Positions 49,910 through 58,748 of a DNA stretch of 64,000 bases are shown here, piece after piece. Positions within the stretch are counted from its first letter, which is position 1. Each line of letters starts with the position of its first letter. The notes under the pieces are model-generated. The model had not been told where the DNA came from, did not search any database, and worked only from the letters and a program-made list of their open reading frames with translations. The position numbers and the translations under genes were made by a program. This DNA is from Massilia varians (GTDB lineage: Bacteria; Pseudomonadota; Gammaproteobacteria; Burkholderiales; Burkholderiaceae_D), in assembly GCF_027923905.1 (NCBI RefSeq), contig NZ_AP026966.1:620001-684000 (forward strand), written 5' to 3'.

Positions 49910-51553
49910 ATGAAAACCATCATCCTGCCCCCCACCTTCGGTGCGCTGCTGCTGGCCCTGTGCTGCAACAGCGCGTTCGCGGCCCCGGCCGAGCACAAGG
50001 AATTCGAAGCCACCCTGCACGCGCCCTTCCAGGGCGCGGCAGACGCGCGCCGAACCTTCAGTCTGAACTTCAGCTATCCCGGCCTGGAACAGTCGGGCAC
50101 CGTCTACTGGAAGCTGGAACTGGTGGACCCGGGCGGGCGCGTCGTCCGGGTCTGGCGCGGCAACGGCGCCGTCTCGGGCGAAGCCGCCTCCGTCCAGGTC
50201 GCCTGGGACGGCCGCATCAAGCGCATGCCCGCGCCCGCCGGCCTGTACCGGGTACGCATGCGCGCCGTCCTGCGCGGCGTGCCGATTGACGATCACCACG
50301 ACGCCGTCGAGCAGGACTGGCAGATCGCGGTCGGCGCCCCGCTTGCCCAGCGCACGCCGCGCTTCATCCCGCTGCCGGGCGCACGCGATGCCGCCTCCAC
50401 CGGCGCCGCGGCCGCGCCGGCCACCGCTTCGCTGCCCTACACGGTTTACCTGGCCAACCTGCACAGCCAGAGCAACCACAGCGACGGCGGCGCCGTCCTC
50501 GAGGCCTGCAAGGGCGCGCAAGACCCGCTCAAGGCAAAATATGGCCCCGAAGCCGCCTTCGCCTATGCGCGCGGCCGCGGCCTCGACATCCTGGCCGTCT
50601 CGGAGCACAACCATATGTACGACGGCTCGGACGGCACCGACCCCAAGGCCGAGCCGTCCAGGGCCAAGGACTTGTACCAGGCCGGCCTGGCCAGCGCCGC
50701 CGCCTTCAATGCCACCAAACCGGGCTTCCTGGCGCTGTACGGCATGGAATGGGGCGTCATCAACAATGGCGGCCACGTCAACATCTTCAACAGCGACGAG
50801 TTGCTGGGCTGGGAGACCAATGCCCTGGGCGAACTGCTGGCCGACACGCGCACCCCGCGCAGCGACTACGGGGCGCTCTATACCCTGATGCGAAAGCAGG
50901 GCTGGGTGGGGCAGTTCAACCACCCCGCGCACAGCGGGCAGTTCAAGGTGAACGGCGTGCTGCTCGCCTACACGCCCGATGGCGACGAGGCAATGGCGCT
51001 GTGCGAGGTGATGAACAGCACCGCCTTCTCGACCAACGATACCGAGACCGAAACCCGGCGCAGCAACTTCGAGCAGGCCTGCAACAAGTTGCTGGAAGCG
51101 GGCTACCACGTCGCCTTCAGCACCAACCAGGACAACCACTGCGCCAACTGGGGCGCGTCCTACACCAACCGCACCGGCATCCTGCTGCCCAACGGGACGG
51201 CGCTGACGCGCGATGCTTTTGTGGAGGCGCTCAAGGCGCGGCGCGTGTTCGCCACCATGGACAAGGGTTCGCAGCTGGTGCTCACGGCGAACGGCAAGAT
51301 GATGGGCGAGCGCTTCACCAACCGCGGGCCGCTCACGCTGGTTGCCAACTTCGCATCCAGCGCGGGCAAGAAGGTGGCGGCGGTGTCGATCCTGGCCGGC
51401 GTGCCGGGGCGGAACGGCAGCGTCACCGAGGTCTCGAACCTGGCCACCAGCACCTTCACGCCGGCGCCGGGCAAGCATTTCTTCTATGCGCGGGTGACGC
51501 AGGAAGACGGCAACGTGCTGTGGTCGGCGCCGGTGTGGGTGACGCAGGAGTAG
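49910..51553 (+). CDS. Exported PHP-domain metallohydrolase, CehA/McbA type
   Basis: 547 aa with a signal peptide (to about residue 24, CCNSAFA). Residues 30-140 look like a beta-sandwich accessory domain. The PHP-type metal-dependent hydrolase follows: LHSQSNHSDGG and LAVSEHNHMYDG supply metal-binding histidines and aspartates, with GQFNHPAHSG and STNQDNHCANWG further along. A C-terminal beta-domain closes the protein. CehA/McbA family enzymes cleave phosphate or carbamate esters; the substrate here is unknown. The start has no clear ribosome-binding site and sits beside an inverted repeat. It is separated from the T6SS cassette by the porin remnant. Confidence 0.86.
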   Translation: MKTIILPPTFGALLLALCCNSAFAAPAEHKEFEATLHAPFQGAADARRTFSLNFSYPGLEQSGTVYWKLELVDPGGRVVRVWRGNGAVSGEAASVQVAWDGRIKRMPAPAGLYRVRMRAVLRGVPIDDHHDAVEQDWQIAVGAPLAQRTPRFIPLPGARDAASTGAAAAPATASLPYTVYLANLHSQSNHSDGGAVLEACKGAQDPLKAKYGPEAAFAYARGRGLDILAVSEHNHMYDGSDGTDPKAEPSRAKDLYQAGLASAAAFNATKPGFLALYGMEWGVINNGGHVNIFNSDELLGWETNALGELLADTRTPRSDYGALYTLMRKQGWVGQFNHPAHSGQFKVNGVLLAYTPDGDEAMALCEVMNSTAFSTNDTETETRRSNFEQACNKLLEAGYHVAFSTNQDNHCANWGASYTNRTGILLPNGTALTRDAFVEALKARRVFATMDKGSQLVLTANGKMMGERFTNRGPLTLVANFASSAGKKVAAVSILAGVPGRNGSVTEVSNLATSTFTPAPGKHFFYARVTQEDGNVLWSAPVWVTQE

Positions 51554-51557
51554 GGGA

Positions 51558-52133
51558 TCAGAAGCCCATGGAGTCGCCTGCGCCCATCAGGGTCGCCATG
51601 CCCAGCACCGCGAAGACCAGCGCCGCCAGGCCGTGCACCAGCCGGAGCGGCACGCGCTTGGCGATGCGCTCGCCGAACACCACCGTCGGCACGTTCGCCA
51701 GCATCATGCCCAAGGTGGTGCCGGCGACGACCGCCGCCATCGATTCGTAGCGCGCCGCCAGCGCCACGGTGGTCACCTGCGTCTTGTCGCCCATCTCGGC
51801 GATGAAGAAGGCGAGCAGGGTGCTCAGGAAGACGCCGAAGCGCGCCAGCGGCAGCTCGTCCGCATTCAGCGTGCTGGGCACCATGACCCAGGCGGCCATG
51901 GCGAGGAAGGACAGGCCCAGCACCCAGCGCATCGCGTCCGCGCCCAGCAAGTCGCTCACCAGGGCGCCGACGGCGGCGGCGAAAGCGTGGTTGAGCACCG
52001 TCGCCACGAGAATGCCGAACACGATCGGCAAGGGACGGCGAAAGCGCGCGGCGAGGAGGAGGGCCAGCAACTGGGTCTTGTCGCCCATCTCGGCAAGTCC
52101 CACGATGCCGGTCGATACGAGAAAGGCGTCCAT
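51558..52133 (-). CDS. TMEM165/GDT1-family (UPF0016) divalent cation transporter
   Basis: 191 aa with about six membrane helices. The two signature motifs E-x-G-D-K-T occur as LAEMGDKTQLLALLLAARF and IAEMGDKTQVTTVALAARY, the internal duplication that defines the family. Characterised bacterial members export manganese (or calcium), so Mn2+ export is the best guess. The gene converges with the CehA-like gene. No yybP-ykoY riboswitch was recognised in the short upstream region. Confidence 0.93.
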   Translation of the reverse strand: MDAFLVSTGIVGLAEMGDKTQLLALLLAARFRRPLPIVFGILVATVLNHAFAAAVGALVSDLLGADAMRWVLGLSFLAMAAWVMVPSTLNADELPLARFGVFLSTLLAFFIAEMGDKTQVTTVALAARYESMAAVVAGTTLGMMLANVPTVVFGERIAKRVPLRLVHGLAALVFAVLGMATLMGAGDSMGF

Positions 52134-52264
52134 GAAGCGGCAGATGCGAAAGTCCCGATCTTAGCAGAGCCCCCGGTCCCTGCAGCGCGCGCCAGCCTCG
52201 GCCAGGTGCTTTCCGGCCACGATCGAAAATGCTATTCTGCCCGCTTCCTTCCACGCGAGAGACC

Positions 52265-54118
52265 ATGAAGACTAGCACCCTGCTGCGCGCCTCGGCCTGC
52301 GCCTTTATCTGCCAGTGGAGCGCCTACGCGTTCGCACTCGACCCCCTCAGCTACGCCAAGTACGACCAGGTCAAGACCACCGCCCTGCACCTGGATCTGA
52401 AGGCCGACTTCGCGCGCAAGACCCTGGCCGGCTACGCCGACCTGACCCTGAACTGGGTCGACAAGTCGGCCAGCACCCTGGACCTCGACACCCGTGAACT
52501 GAAGATCTCGAAGATCGAGGCGCAGGACGCGAAAGGCGCGTGGAAGCCTGTCAAGTACACCCTCGACAAGCTGGACCTTGAGAAGGGCCAGGCGCTGCAC
52601 ATCGCGCTGCCCGGCCAGCCGGGCAAGGTGCGCATCCACTACCAGACCGCGCCCACCGCGCCGGCGCTGCAGTGGCTCACGCCGAAGCAGACCATGTCGG
52701 GCAAGTACCCCTTCATGTTCAGCCAGTCGCAGCCGATCGCCGCGCGCTCCTTCGTGCCGATCCAGGATACGCCCGCGGTGCGCTTCACCTACACCGCGCG
52801 CATCCAGGCGCCGGAAGGCATGCGCGTCGTGATGAGCGCCGATAACGACCCCAAGGCCACCGGCAAGGGCGGCTGGAAGTTCACCATGCCGCAGCCGGTG
52901 CCATCCTACCTGATCGCCATCGGCATCGGCGAACTGGAAGCGCGCACCCTGGGCCCGCGCACCGGCGTCTACGCCGAGCCGATGCGCATCAAGGCCGCCG
53001 AGTACGAGCTGCTTGATACCGAAAAGATGGTGGCCGCGGCCGAATCGCTGTACGGGCCGTACCGCTGGGGGCGCTACGACATGCTGGTGCTGCCGCCGTC
53101 CTTCCCGATCGGCGGCATGGAAAACCCGCGCCTGACCTTCCTGACTCCGACCATGATCGCGGGCGACCGCAGCCTGGTGGACCTGGTCTCGCACGAGCTG
53201 GCGCACAGCTGGTCGGGCAACCTGGTGACCAACGCCTCGTGGAAGCACTGGTGGCTCAACGAAGGTTTTACTACCTACGTCACCACCCGCATCCTCGAGA
53301 AGATGTACGGCGAGGAAGTGGCGACCATGAACCTGCAGCTCGAGCAGGAAGAAGCGCTCGATTCGTTGAATAGCATCCCGAAGGCCAAGCAGGCCCTCGT
53401 CACGCGCGACCCGGACACCAGTTCCGAGCACTATACGGACGAAGGTCTGGCCTATCCGAAAGGCGCCTGGTTCCTGCGCACCCTCGAGCAGCGCGCCGGC
53501 CGCGCCGCCTTCGACACTTTTCTGCGCAGCTGGTTCGACCAGCACGCCTTCCAGAGCGTGACCACCGACCAGTTCGTCGCTTTCCTGCGCGCCAAGCTGC
53601 TGGCCAAGAATCCGAAGATCATGAGCGACGCGGAGCTGGACGAGTGGCTGTACGGCCCCGGCATCCCGGCCAGCGCTACCCGCGCCGTCTCGACCCGTCT
53701 GGCCAAGCTGAACGACACCACCGCGCGCTGGCTCAAGGGCGACATCACCACCGCCCAGCTGCCTGCCAAGGACTGGAACGCCGCCGAGTGGATGAAGTTC
53801 CTGAACGACATCGACAACAAGGCCGATGCCGCCAAGCTGGAAGAACTGGACAAGGCCTATGGCCTGGCCAGGACCGGCAACAACGAGGTGGCTTTCCGCT
53901 TCTACCGCGCTGCGGTACACGCCGGCTACCGCGGCATCCGCCCGAACCTGGAAGCCTTCCTATTGAAGGTGGGCCGCCAGAAGTTCGTGGTGCCGCTGTA
54001 TGGCGCGCTGCGCGCCAATGCAGAGGACCGGGCCTGGGCCGAGCGCGTGTACAAGGCCGCACGTGAGCGTTACCACCCGGAGACGCAGAGCAGCGTCGAC
54101 AAGCAGATGAACAAATAA
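52265..54118 (+). CDS. M1-family zinc aminopeptidase (leukotriene A4 hydrolase-like), secreted
   Basis: 617 aa. Signal peptide to about residue 25. An N-terminal beta domain precedes the catalytic domain, which has GGMENPRL (exopeptidase motif, about 283-290) and the zinc site H310-E311-x2-H314 with Glu333 (HELAHSWSGN...WWLNEGFTTY). A C-terminal helical domain (about 440-617) resembles that of leukotriene A4 hydrolase-type aminopeptidases. It should remove N-terminal residues from periplasmic peptides. ATG 52265 is chosen because the signal peptide begins there. The serine hydrolase follows 11 bp later, probably in one transcript. Confidence 0.94.
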   Translation: MKTSTLLRASACAFICQWSAYAFALDPLSYAKYDQVKTTALHLDLKADFARKTLAGYADLTLNWVDKSASTLDLDTRELKISKIEAQDAKGAWKPVKYTLDKLDLEKGQALHIALPGQPGKVRIHYQTAPTAPALQWLTPKQTMSGKYPFMFSQSQPIAARSFVPIQDTPAVRFTYTARIQAPEGMRVVMSADNDPKATGKGGWKFTMPQPVPSYLIAIGIGELEARTLGPRTGVYAEPMRIKAAEYELLDTEKMVAAAESLYGPYRWGRYDMLVLPPSFPIGGMENPRLTFLTPTMIAGDRSLVDLVSHELAHSWSGNLVTNASWKHWWLNEGFTTYVTTRILEKMYGEEVATMNLQLEQEEALDSLNSIPKAKQALVTRDPDTSSEHYTDEGLAYPKGAWFLRTLEQRAGRAAFDTFLRSWFDQHAFQSVTTDQFVAFLRAKLLAKNPKIMSDAELDEWLYGPGIPASATRAVSTRLAKLNDTTARWLKGDITTAQLPAKDWNAAEWMKFLNDIDNKADAAKLEELDKAYGLARTGNNEVAFRFYRAAVHAGYRGIRPNLEAFLLKVGRQKFVVPLYGALRANAEDRAWAERVYKAARERYHPETQSSVDKQMNK

Positions 54119-54129
54119 CAGACTAGGGG

Positions 54130-55761
54130 ATGAACAGAGTGTTTGCCATGAATCGCATTGCAGCCGCGGCCCTGCTCGCGCTGACCGCCAGCGCCACCGG
54201 CGCCGTATTCGCGCAGGACGCCGCGCCCGGCAGCGCCGCCGTCGCGCCTGCCTATGACCTGCGCGCCGACGTCGAGCGCGTCATGAAGGAATTCGACGTG
54301 CCGGGCATCGCCATCGCCGTGGTCAAGGACGGCAAGGTCCTGGCCGCCGAAGGCTTCGGCGTGCGCAAGCGCGGCGAGCCGGCCAAGGTCGACGGCAAGA
54401 CCATCTTCGAGATCGCCTCGAACTCCAAGGCCTTCACCGCCGCGGCGCTGGCCATGCTGGTCGACCAGGGCAAGCTGGGCTGGGACGATCCGGTGATCAA
54501 GCACCTGCCGGACTTCCGCATGTACGACTCCTACGTCACCGCCGAGATGACCATCCGCGACCTGCTGGTGCACCGCAGCGGCCTGGGGCTGGGCGCCGGT
54601 GACCTGATGTGGTGGCCGACCACCAATTTCACCACCGACGAGATCATCCACAATCTCCGCTACATCAAGCCGGCCACCAGCTTCCGCAGCGCCTACGCCT
54701 ACGACAACCTGCTTTACATCGTGGCCGGCAAGATCATCGCCGCCAAGTCGGGCAAGACCTGGGGCGAGACCATGCACGAGTGGATCCTCAAGCCGGTCGG
54801 CATGACGAACACCACCACCAGCCTGGAAGAGAACGCGAAGTTCGCCAACGTGTCGGCGCCGCACAGCAAGATCAACGGCAAGGCCGTGCCGGTCAAGCCG
54901 ATGCCGGTGGCGAACGCGGTCGGCGCGGTTGGCATCAACACCAATGCCGAGGACATCGCGCGCTGGATGAACGTGCTGCTGGACAGCGGCAAGCTGGGCA
55001 AGGGCGCGGACGGCAAGGACGTGCGCCTGTGGTCGGACAAGCAGGCGCGCGAAATGTGGACCGCGCAGACCCCGATGACCATCAACACGCCGCGCGCGCC
55101 GCTGGCCGCCACCAAGCCGAACTTCTACGCCTACGGCCTGGGCTTCCAGCTGCGCGATTACCAGGGCAAGCTGGTGGCGATGCACGGCGGCGCGCTGCAG
55201 GGCTTCTACACCCGCGTGCTGCTGGTGCCGGAGTCGAAGCTGGGCATCGCGATCTTCACCAACGCCGAAAGCGGCCCCTCGCTGAACGCGCTGCAATACC
55301 GCCTGCTGGACCAGCACCTGGGCGTGGCGCCAACCGACTGGATCGGCCGCATCGCCGACATCGACCGCGAGAACCAGGCCAAGGAAGCGGCCCGCGTGAA
55401 GGGCGAAGCGGCATCGCGCGCGGCGGGCTCGAAGCCGTCGCTGCCGCTGGCGTCCTACGAAGGGGAGTATGAGGATGCGTGGTATGGCAAGGCGTCGATC
55501 AAGCGCGTGAACAACAAGCTGGTGCTGTCGTTCGCGAAGACGCCGGACCTGACCGGGGAGATGGAGCACTTCCAGCACGATACCTTCATCGTGCGCTGGA
55601 AGGAGAGGAACTTCAATGCGGATGCCTACGTCACCTTCTCGCTCGACCATGACGGCAGCATCGAGCGGGTGCGCATGAAGCCGGTGTCGACCGAGACCGA
55701 CTTCAGCTATGACTTCCAGGATCTGCTGTTCACCCCGGTGAAAAAAGAGAAGAAGGTCTGA
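54130..55761 (+). CDS. Exported beta-lactamase-fold serine hydrolase (class C/DD-peptidase-like)
   Basis: 543 aa. It has a signal peptide, a penicillin-binding/beta-lactamase fold domain (about 42-400) and a C-terminal DUF3471-like beta domain. The nucleophile motif S-x-x-K is Ser97-Lys100 (EIASNSKAFTAAAL), the second motif is Tyr191-Asp-Asn193 (YAYDNLLY) and the third is HGG near 355 (MHGGALQGFYTR). Such proteins are esterases, peptidases or D-aminopeptidases more often than true lactamases. Two starts are possible: ATG 54130, which has AGGGG touching it, or ATG 54148, which gives a cleaner signal peptide. Likely co-transcribed with the M1 peptidase. Confidence 0.9.
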   Translation: MNRVFAMNRIAAAALLALTASATGAVFAQDAAPGSAAVAPAYDLRADVERVMKEFDVPGIAIAVVKDGKVLAAEGFGVRKRGEPAKVDGKTIFEIASNSKAFTAAALAMLVDQGKLGWDDPVIKHLPDFRMYDSYVTAEMTIRDLLVHRSGLGLGAGDLMWWPTTNFTTDEIIHNLRYIKPATSFRSAYAYDNLLYIVAGKIIAAKSGKTWGETMHEWILKPVGMTNTTTSLEENAKFANVSAPHSKINGKAVPVKPMPVANAVGAVGINTNAEDIARWMNVLLDSGKLGKGADGKDVRLWSDKQAREMWTAQTPMTINTPRAPLAATKPNFYAYGLGFQLRDYQGKLVAMHGGALQGFYTRVLLVPESKLGIAIFTNAESGPSLNALQYRLLDQHLGVAPTDWIGRIADIDRENQAKEAARVKGEAASRAAGSKPSLPLASYEGEYEDAWYGKASIKRVNNKLVLSFAKTPDLTGEMEHFQHDTFIVRWKERNFNADAYVTFSLDHDGSIERVRMKPVSTETDFSYDFQDLLFTPVKKEKKV

Positions 55762-55773
55762 TCCAAAGCTGGC

Positions 55774-55841
55774 TGGACGCGCGGCCGGCGAAGCCGACCA
55801 CCCTACGGTAGGGTGGTCGGCTCTGCCGACCGCGCGTTCAA
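55774..55841. repeat. Composite palindromic repeat, copy 3 (halves head to head)
   Basis: One half ends in CCACCCTAC at 55806 and the other starts with GTAGGGTGG at 55808, so the halves face away from each other with a one-base gap. Stems are GGTCGG/CCGACC in the second half and GGTCGGCTT-type in the first. It lies between the convergent serine hydrolase and DegP-like genes. Confidence 0.82.
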
Positions 55842-55866
55842 CTACACGTCAAGCCGTCGAAACGCC

Positions 55867-57438
55867 TTACTTCCCGTTCCACACCTTCAGCATATCCTCC
55901 GACCCCTGGGTCCGAATCCCGTTATCCGACAGGATCCCCTCGGTCGCATCCAGCACCGCCTTGCGCGGCAAAATCATGTTCTCGCCATAGCGCTGGTCGA
56001 ACTTGAACACGACGTGCTCGTCCTTCAGGTCGCGCAGCGTCGACACCAGGTGGGCCAGGCTGCGGATCTTGATGCCGTTGACCGTATCGACCACCGAAGC
56101 GAAGCGGTTGTTGTAGCCGCGGATCAGCGGATGCGGGAAGAACGGGCCGCTGATCACCACCAGCTCGTCGCGCGTGGCGTCCGGCGAATCGCCGCGCCGT
56201 GTGATCAGGGGGCTGTCGTTGAATGCGTAGGCGTTCGCCGCCGGCGCGCTCGCCATCAGGAAGGACAGGAATTCGCTGGTGGCGCGGGTGAACACCACCG
56301 GGCCGTAGACGAAGTAGGACGGATAGCCGCCGTTCAGGTCCGGAATCAGGAGCGGACGCGGGCCGCTGGTCGGCACCTCGACCTTCATCGGCTTGCCGGC
56401 GCGGATGATCGACATCGGCACCTTGCCGTTCTTGGCCAGTTGCTGGATGCGGTACTGGAAGCGCACGCGCAGGTTCGAACCCAGCTTCACCATGCCCTGG
56501 TTGTCGATCGGGTGTTCGCCGATGTGGGTGACGATGTCGCCTTCCTTCAGCGGCCAGCTGGCGTCGTTCTTGTACGGACGGTGCACCAGCGCGCCTTCCA
56601 CCGACTTGTCGATCTTCAGGTACTGGCGCAGCCCCGGGTTCTCCAGGTTCTGGAAGCTGTCGTGCAGCAGCGGCTTGCCGTCGTAGCGGCCGTCCGCCAC
56701 GTCCTTCAGGAACAGCTCGATCTCTTCGTTCGGGATCACGTAGCCGATGTTCTGGGCATTGGCCGCCATCGAGAAGGCCAGGCCGATCATCTTGTCGCCG
56801 GCGATCACCGGGCCGCCGCTGTTGCCCGGGTTGATCGGCGCGTCGATCTGGATACGCAGGCCCGAGCTGAACGAGCCGTAGCCGACGAATTCCACGCGCG
56901 AGACGATGCCGCGGGTGGTCGACAGCGAGTTGCCGCCTACCGGATAGCCGTAGGCGAACACCGCCTCGCGCACGTCCGGCAGCACGGCGGCGCGCTCTAC
57001 CTTCGGGCGCTTGTCGAAGAAGGACGGGTCTTCCAGTTCCAGCACGGCCAGGTCCAGGCCGCGCGCCAGCGCGATCACCTTGGCCGGCACCCGGTCGCCC
57101 GACTGGCTGGCCTGCACCTCGACCTGGCTGGCGTAGCCGACCACGTGGGCATTGGTCAGGATGCGCTTGCCCTCGATGATGACGCCCGAGCCGGTGACGT
57201 CGGCCGGCGAGGCCTTGGTCCAGGGCTTGTACGGGTCCGGACGGCGCACGGTGGCGAAGATCTTGACGACCGAGTTCTCGACCGCCGGCAGGGCCGGGGC
57301 GGTGGTGGCGGACGGGGTGGCGACGGCCGGCGAGGGCGGCGTGGCGGGCGTCGGTGCCGGAGGCGGGGAGGTGTCCTGGGCGTGGACAAGGCCGCTCAGG
57401 GCGAATGCCACGGCGGCAGCAAGGCATGCGGTTTTCAT
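55867..57438 (-). CDS. DegP-like trypsin-fold serine protease with PDZ region
   Basis: 523 aa. Signal peptide to residue 20 (FALSGLVHA), then a Pro/Ala/Thr-rich linker (24-52). Protease domain with catalytic His98 (LTNAHVVG), Asp129 (GLDLAVLEL) and Ser207 (INPGNSGGP). A PDZ domain follows (about 255-375, including EGDIVTHIGEHPI), then a second PDZ-like C-terminal region (DTVNGIKIRSLAHLVSTL) as in the plant Deg9-type proteases. A periplasmic quality-control or processing protease is likely. The start at 57438 follows AAGGAATCC; a longer frame exists but lacks a site. Confidence 0.93.
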   Translation of the reverse strand: MKTACLAAAVAFALSGLVHAQDTSPPPAPTPATPPSPAVATPSATTAPALPAVENSVVKIFATVRRPDPYKPWTKASPADVTGSGVIIEGKRILTNAHVVGYASQVEVQASQSGDRVPAKVIALARGLDLAVLELEDPSFFDKRPKVERAAVLPDVREAVFAYGYPVGGNSLSTTRGIVSRVEFVGYGSFSSGLRIQIDAPINPGNSGGPVIAGDKMIGLAFSMAANAQNIGYVIPNEEIELFLKDVADGRYDGKPLLHDSFQNLENPGLRQYLKIDKSVEGALVHRPYKNDASWPLKEGDIVTHIGEHPIDNQGMVKLGSNLRVRFQYRIQQLAKNGKVPMSIIRAGKPMKVEVPTSGPRPLLIPDLNGGYPSYFVYGPVVFTRATSEFLSFLMASAPAANAYAFNDSPLITRRGDSPDATRDELVVISGPFFPHPLIRGYNNRFASVVDTVNGIKIRSLAHLVSTLRDLKDEHVVFKFDQRYGENMILPRKAVLDATEGILSDNGIRTQGSEDMLKVWNGK

Positions 57439-57559
57439 GGATTCCTTCGGTGGCTCAACAGTACGAGTGGCAAGAATATACACGCTCGCCGCCGAAGGAT
57501 ATACACCAATCGTCACGGGAGGGGCAGCCCAGCGGGCTGCCGGCCTCCGGGTGGAGCGA

Positions 57560-58360
57560 TTACTGCTTGACGAACTTGAGCGTCATGCGGTCGCTCTCGC
57601 CGATCGCCATGTACTTCTCGCGGTCCTTGTCCTTGTTCGACAGCACCGGCGGCAGGGTCCACACGCCTTTTTCGTGGTCGGCGGTGTCCTTCGGGTTGGC
57701 ATTGATCTCGGACTTGGCGGCCAGCTTGAAGCCGGCGCCTTCGATGGTCTTGATGACCCAGGCTTCGTGCACGTAACCGCTCGAGGCCTTGGCGTCCTGC
57801 GTCATCGAGGCCGGCAGGCGATGGTCGACGACACCCAGCACGCCGCCGGGTTTGAGCACCTTGTGGATCTCCTTGAAGGTGTTCTTCAGCGCGTCCTCGC
57901 CGTTGCCGACCCAGTTGTGCAGGTTGCGGAAGGTGAGCACCATGTCGACGCTGTTCGGCGCCGCGATCTGGTAGGTCGCAGGCGGCTCGAACACGGCCGG
58001 GACCACCTTGTCGTAGACCGCCGGCGTGGCGTCGAACTTCTGCTTGAGCGCCATGCCGCCGCGCTTTTCCGGCACGAAGGCCTGGCCTGCCGCGATCAGC
58101 TTGCCGTTCTGGCGCAGGTAGGGCGCCAGGATCTCGGTGTACCAGCCGCCGCCGGGCGCCAGTTCCACCACCGTCATGTTGGGCTTGATGCCGAAAAAGC
58201 TGAGCGTCTCGTAAGGGTGGCGCGCGGCGTCGCGCGCCTTGTTGGCGGCGCTGCGGTGTTCGCCCGCGATGGCCGCTTTCAGGGCATCGTCCGCCAGTGC
58301 GGTGCCGGCGGCGCCGGCCAGGCCGGTGGCCAGCATGGCAGCCAGGATCAGTCGTTTCAT
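57560..58360 (-). CDS. Exported SAM-methyltransferase-like protein
   Basis: 266 aa. Signal peptide to about residue 23 (LAAMLATGLAGAAGTALA). The rest resembles a class I methyltransferase: motif I VVELAPGGGWYTEILAPYL, later MVLTFRNLHNW and EIHKVLKPGGVLGVVDHR. Export of such a fold is odd because S-adenosylmethionine is cytoplasmic; relatives annotated as periplasmic methyltransferases exist, but their activity is not established as far as recalled. The start at 58360 was chosen for the signal peptide; GGAG lies 11 bases upstream. Confidence 0.85.
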   Translation of the reverse strand: MKRLILAAMLATGLAGAAGTALADDALKAAIAGEHRSAANKARDAARHPYETLSFFGIKPNMTVVELAPGGGWYTEILAPYLRQNGKLIAAGQAFVPEKRGGMALKQKFDATPAVYDKVVPAVFEPPATYQIAAPNSVDMVLTFRNLHNWVGNGEDALKNTFKEIHKVLKPGGVLGVVDHRLPASMTQDAKASSGYVHEAWVIKTIEGAGFKLAAKSEINANPKDTADHEKGVWTLPPVLSNKDKDREKYMAIGESDRMTLKFVKQ

Positions 58361-58748
58361 CGGTTCGAAGTCTCCAAGTGATTGTGCGCGGCCGGGCGGG
58401 ACGCCGCCGCCGCGCTGATGATCGGTCACAGCTGCCGGACAGTCAAGCGTTGCTTACGTATGCATATTTCCCTCGTAAACATGTCCGCGCCAGTGTCCGC
58501 GGCGGACGCCCGGACAGTCGCCCGGACACTTTGCGCGGACAGTGGGCATCCACTAAATCATGGGCTTAAACCATGCTTTGATCTGGCACAACAATTGCCT
58601 ATTCAAAATCCCGAGTTGCTGCTAAGGTTGACAGGTTTAGCGAGGCCAACAGCCCCGCCGACACCACTCCCTCCGTAGTAAATACAAGAGCGGGCCGCAC
58701 CACAAGGCGGGACCGCTGCCCAGAAGTAGGTTGATTTCAGGAGACTTT
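58361..58748. other. 388-bp spacer with clustered CGGACA(G/C)T motifs
   Basis: No supported gene. Between 58436 and 58543 the octamer CGGACAGT occurs at 58436, 58511 and 58536; CGGACACT occurs at 58523; and its complement AGTGTCCG occurs at 58492. This density is far above what is seen elsewhere in the window and suggests a binding-site cluster for the divergent methyltransferase and tldD-like promoters. The segment from 58570 to 58620 is AT-rich and could hold the tldD promoter. Confidence 0.5.

Noticed and set aside
51558..52264. Manganese (yybP-ykoY) riboswitch before the TMEM165/GDT1 gene
   Set aside because: The space upstream is about 130 bp shared with the divergent aminopeptidase and the conserved riboswitch core was not found.
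54130..55761. True class C beta-lactamase resistance gene
   Set aside because: The C-terminal DUF3471-like domain and the overall length fit the broad serine hydrolase/esterase group; nothing supports drug hydrolysis specifically.
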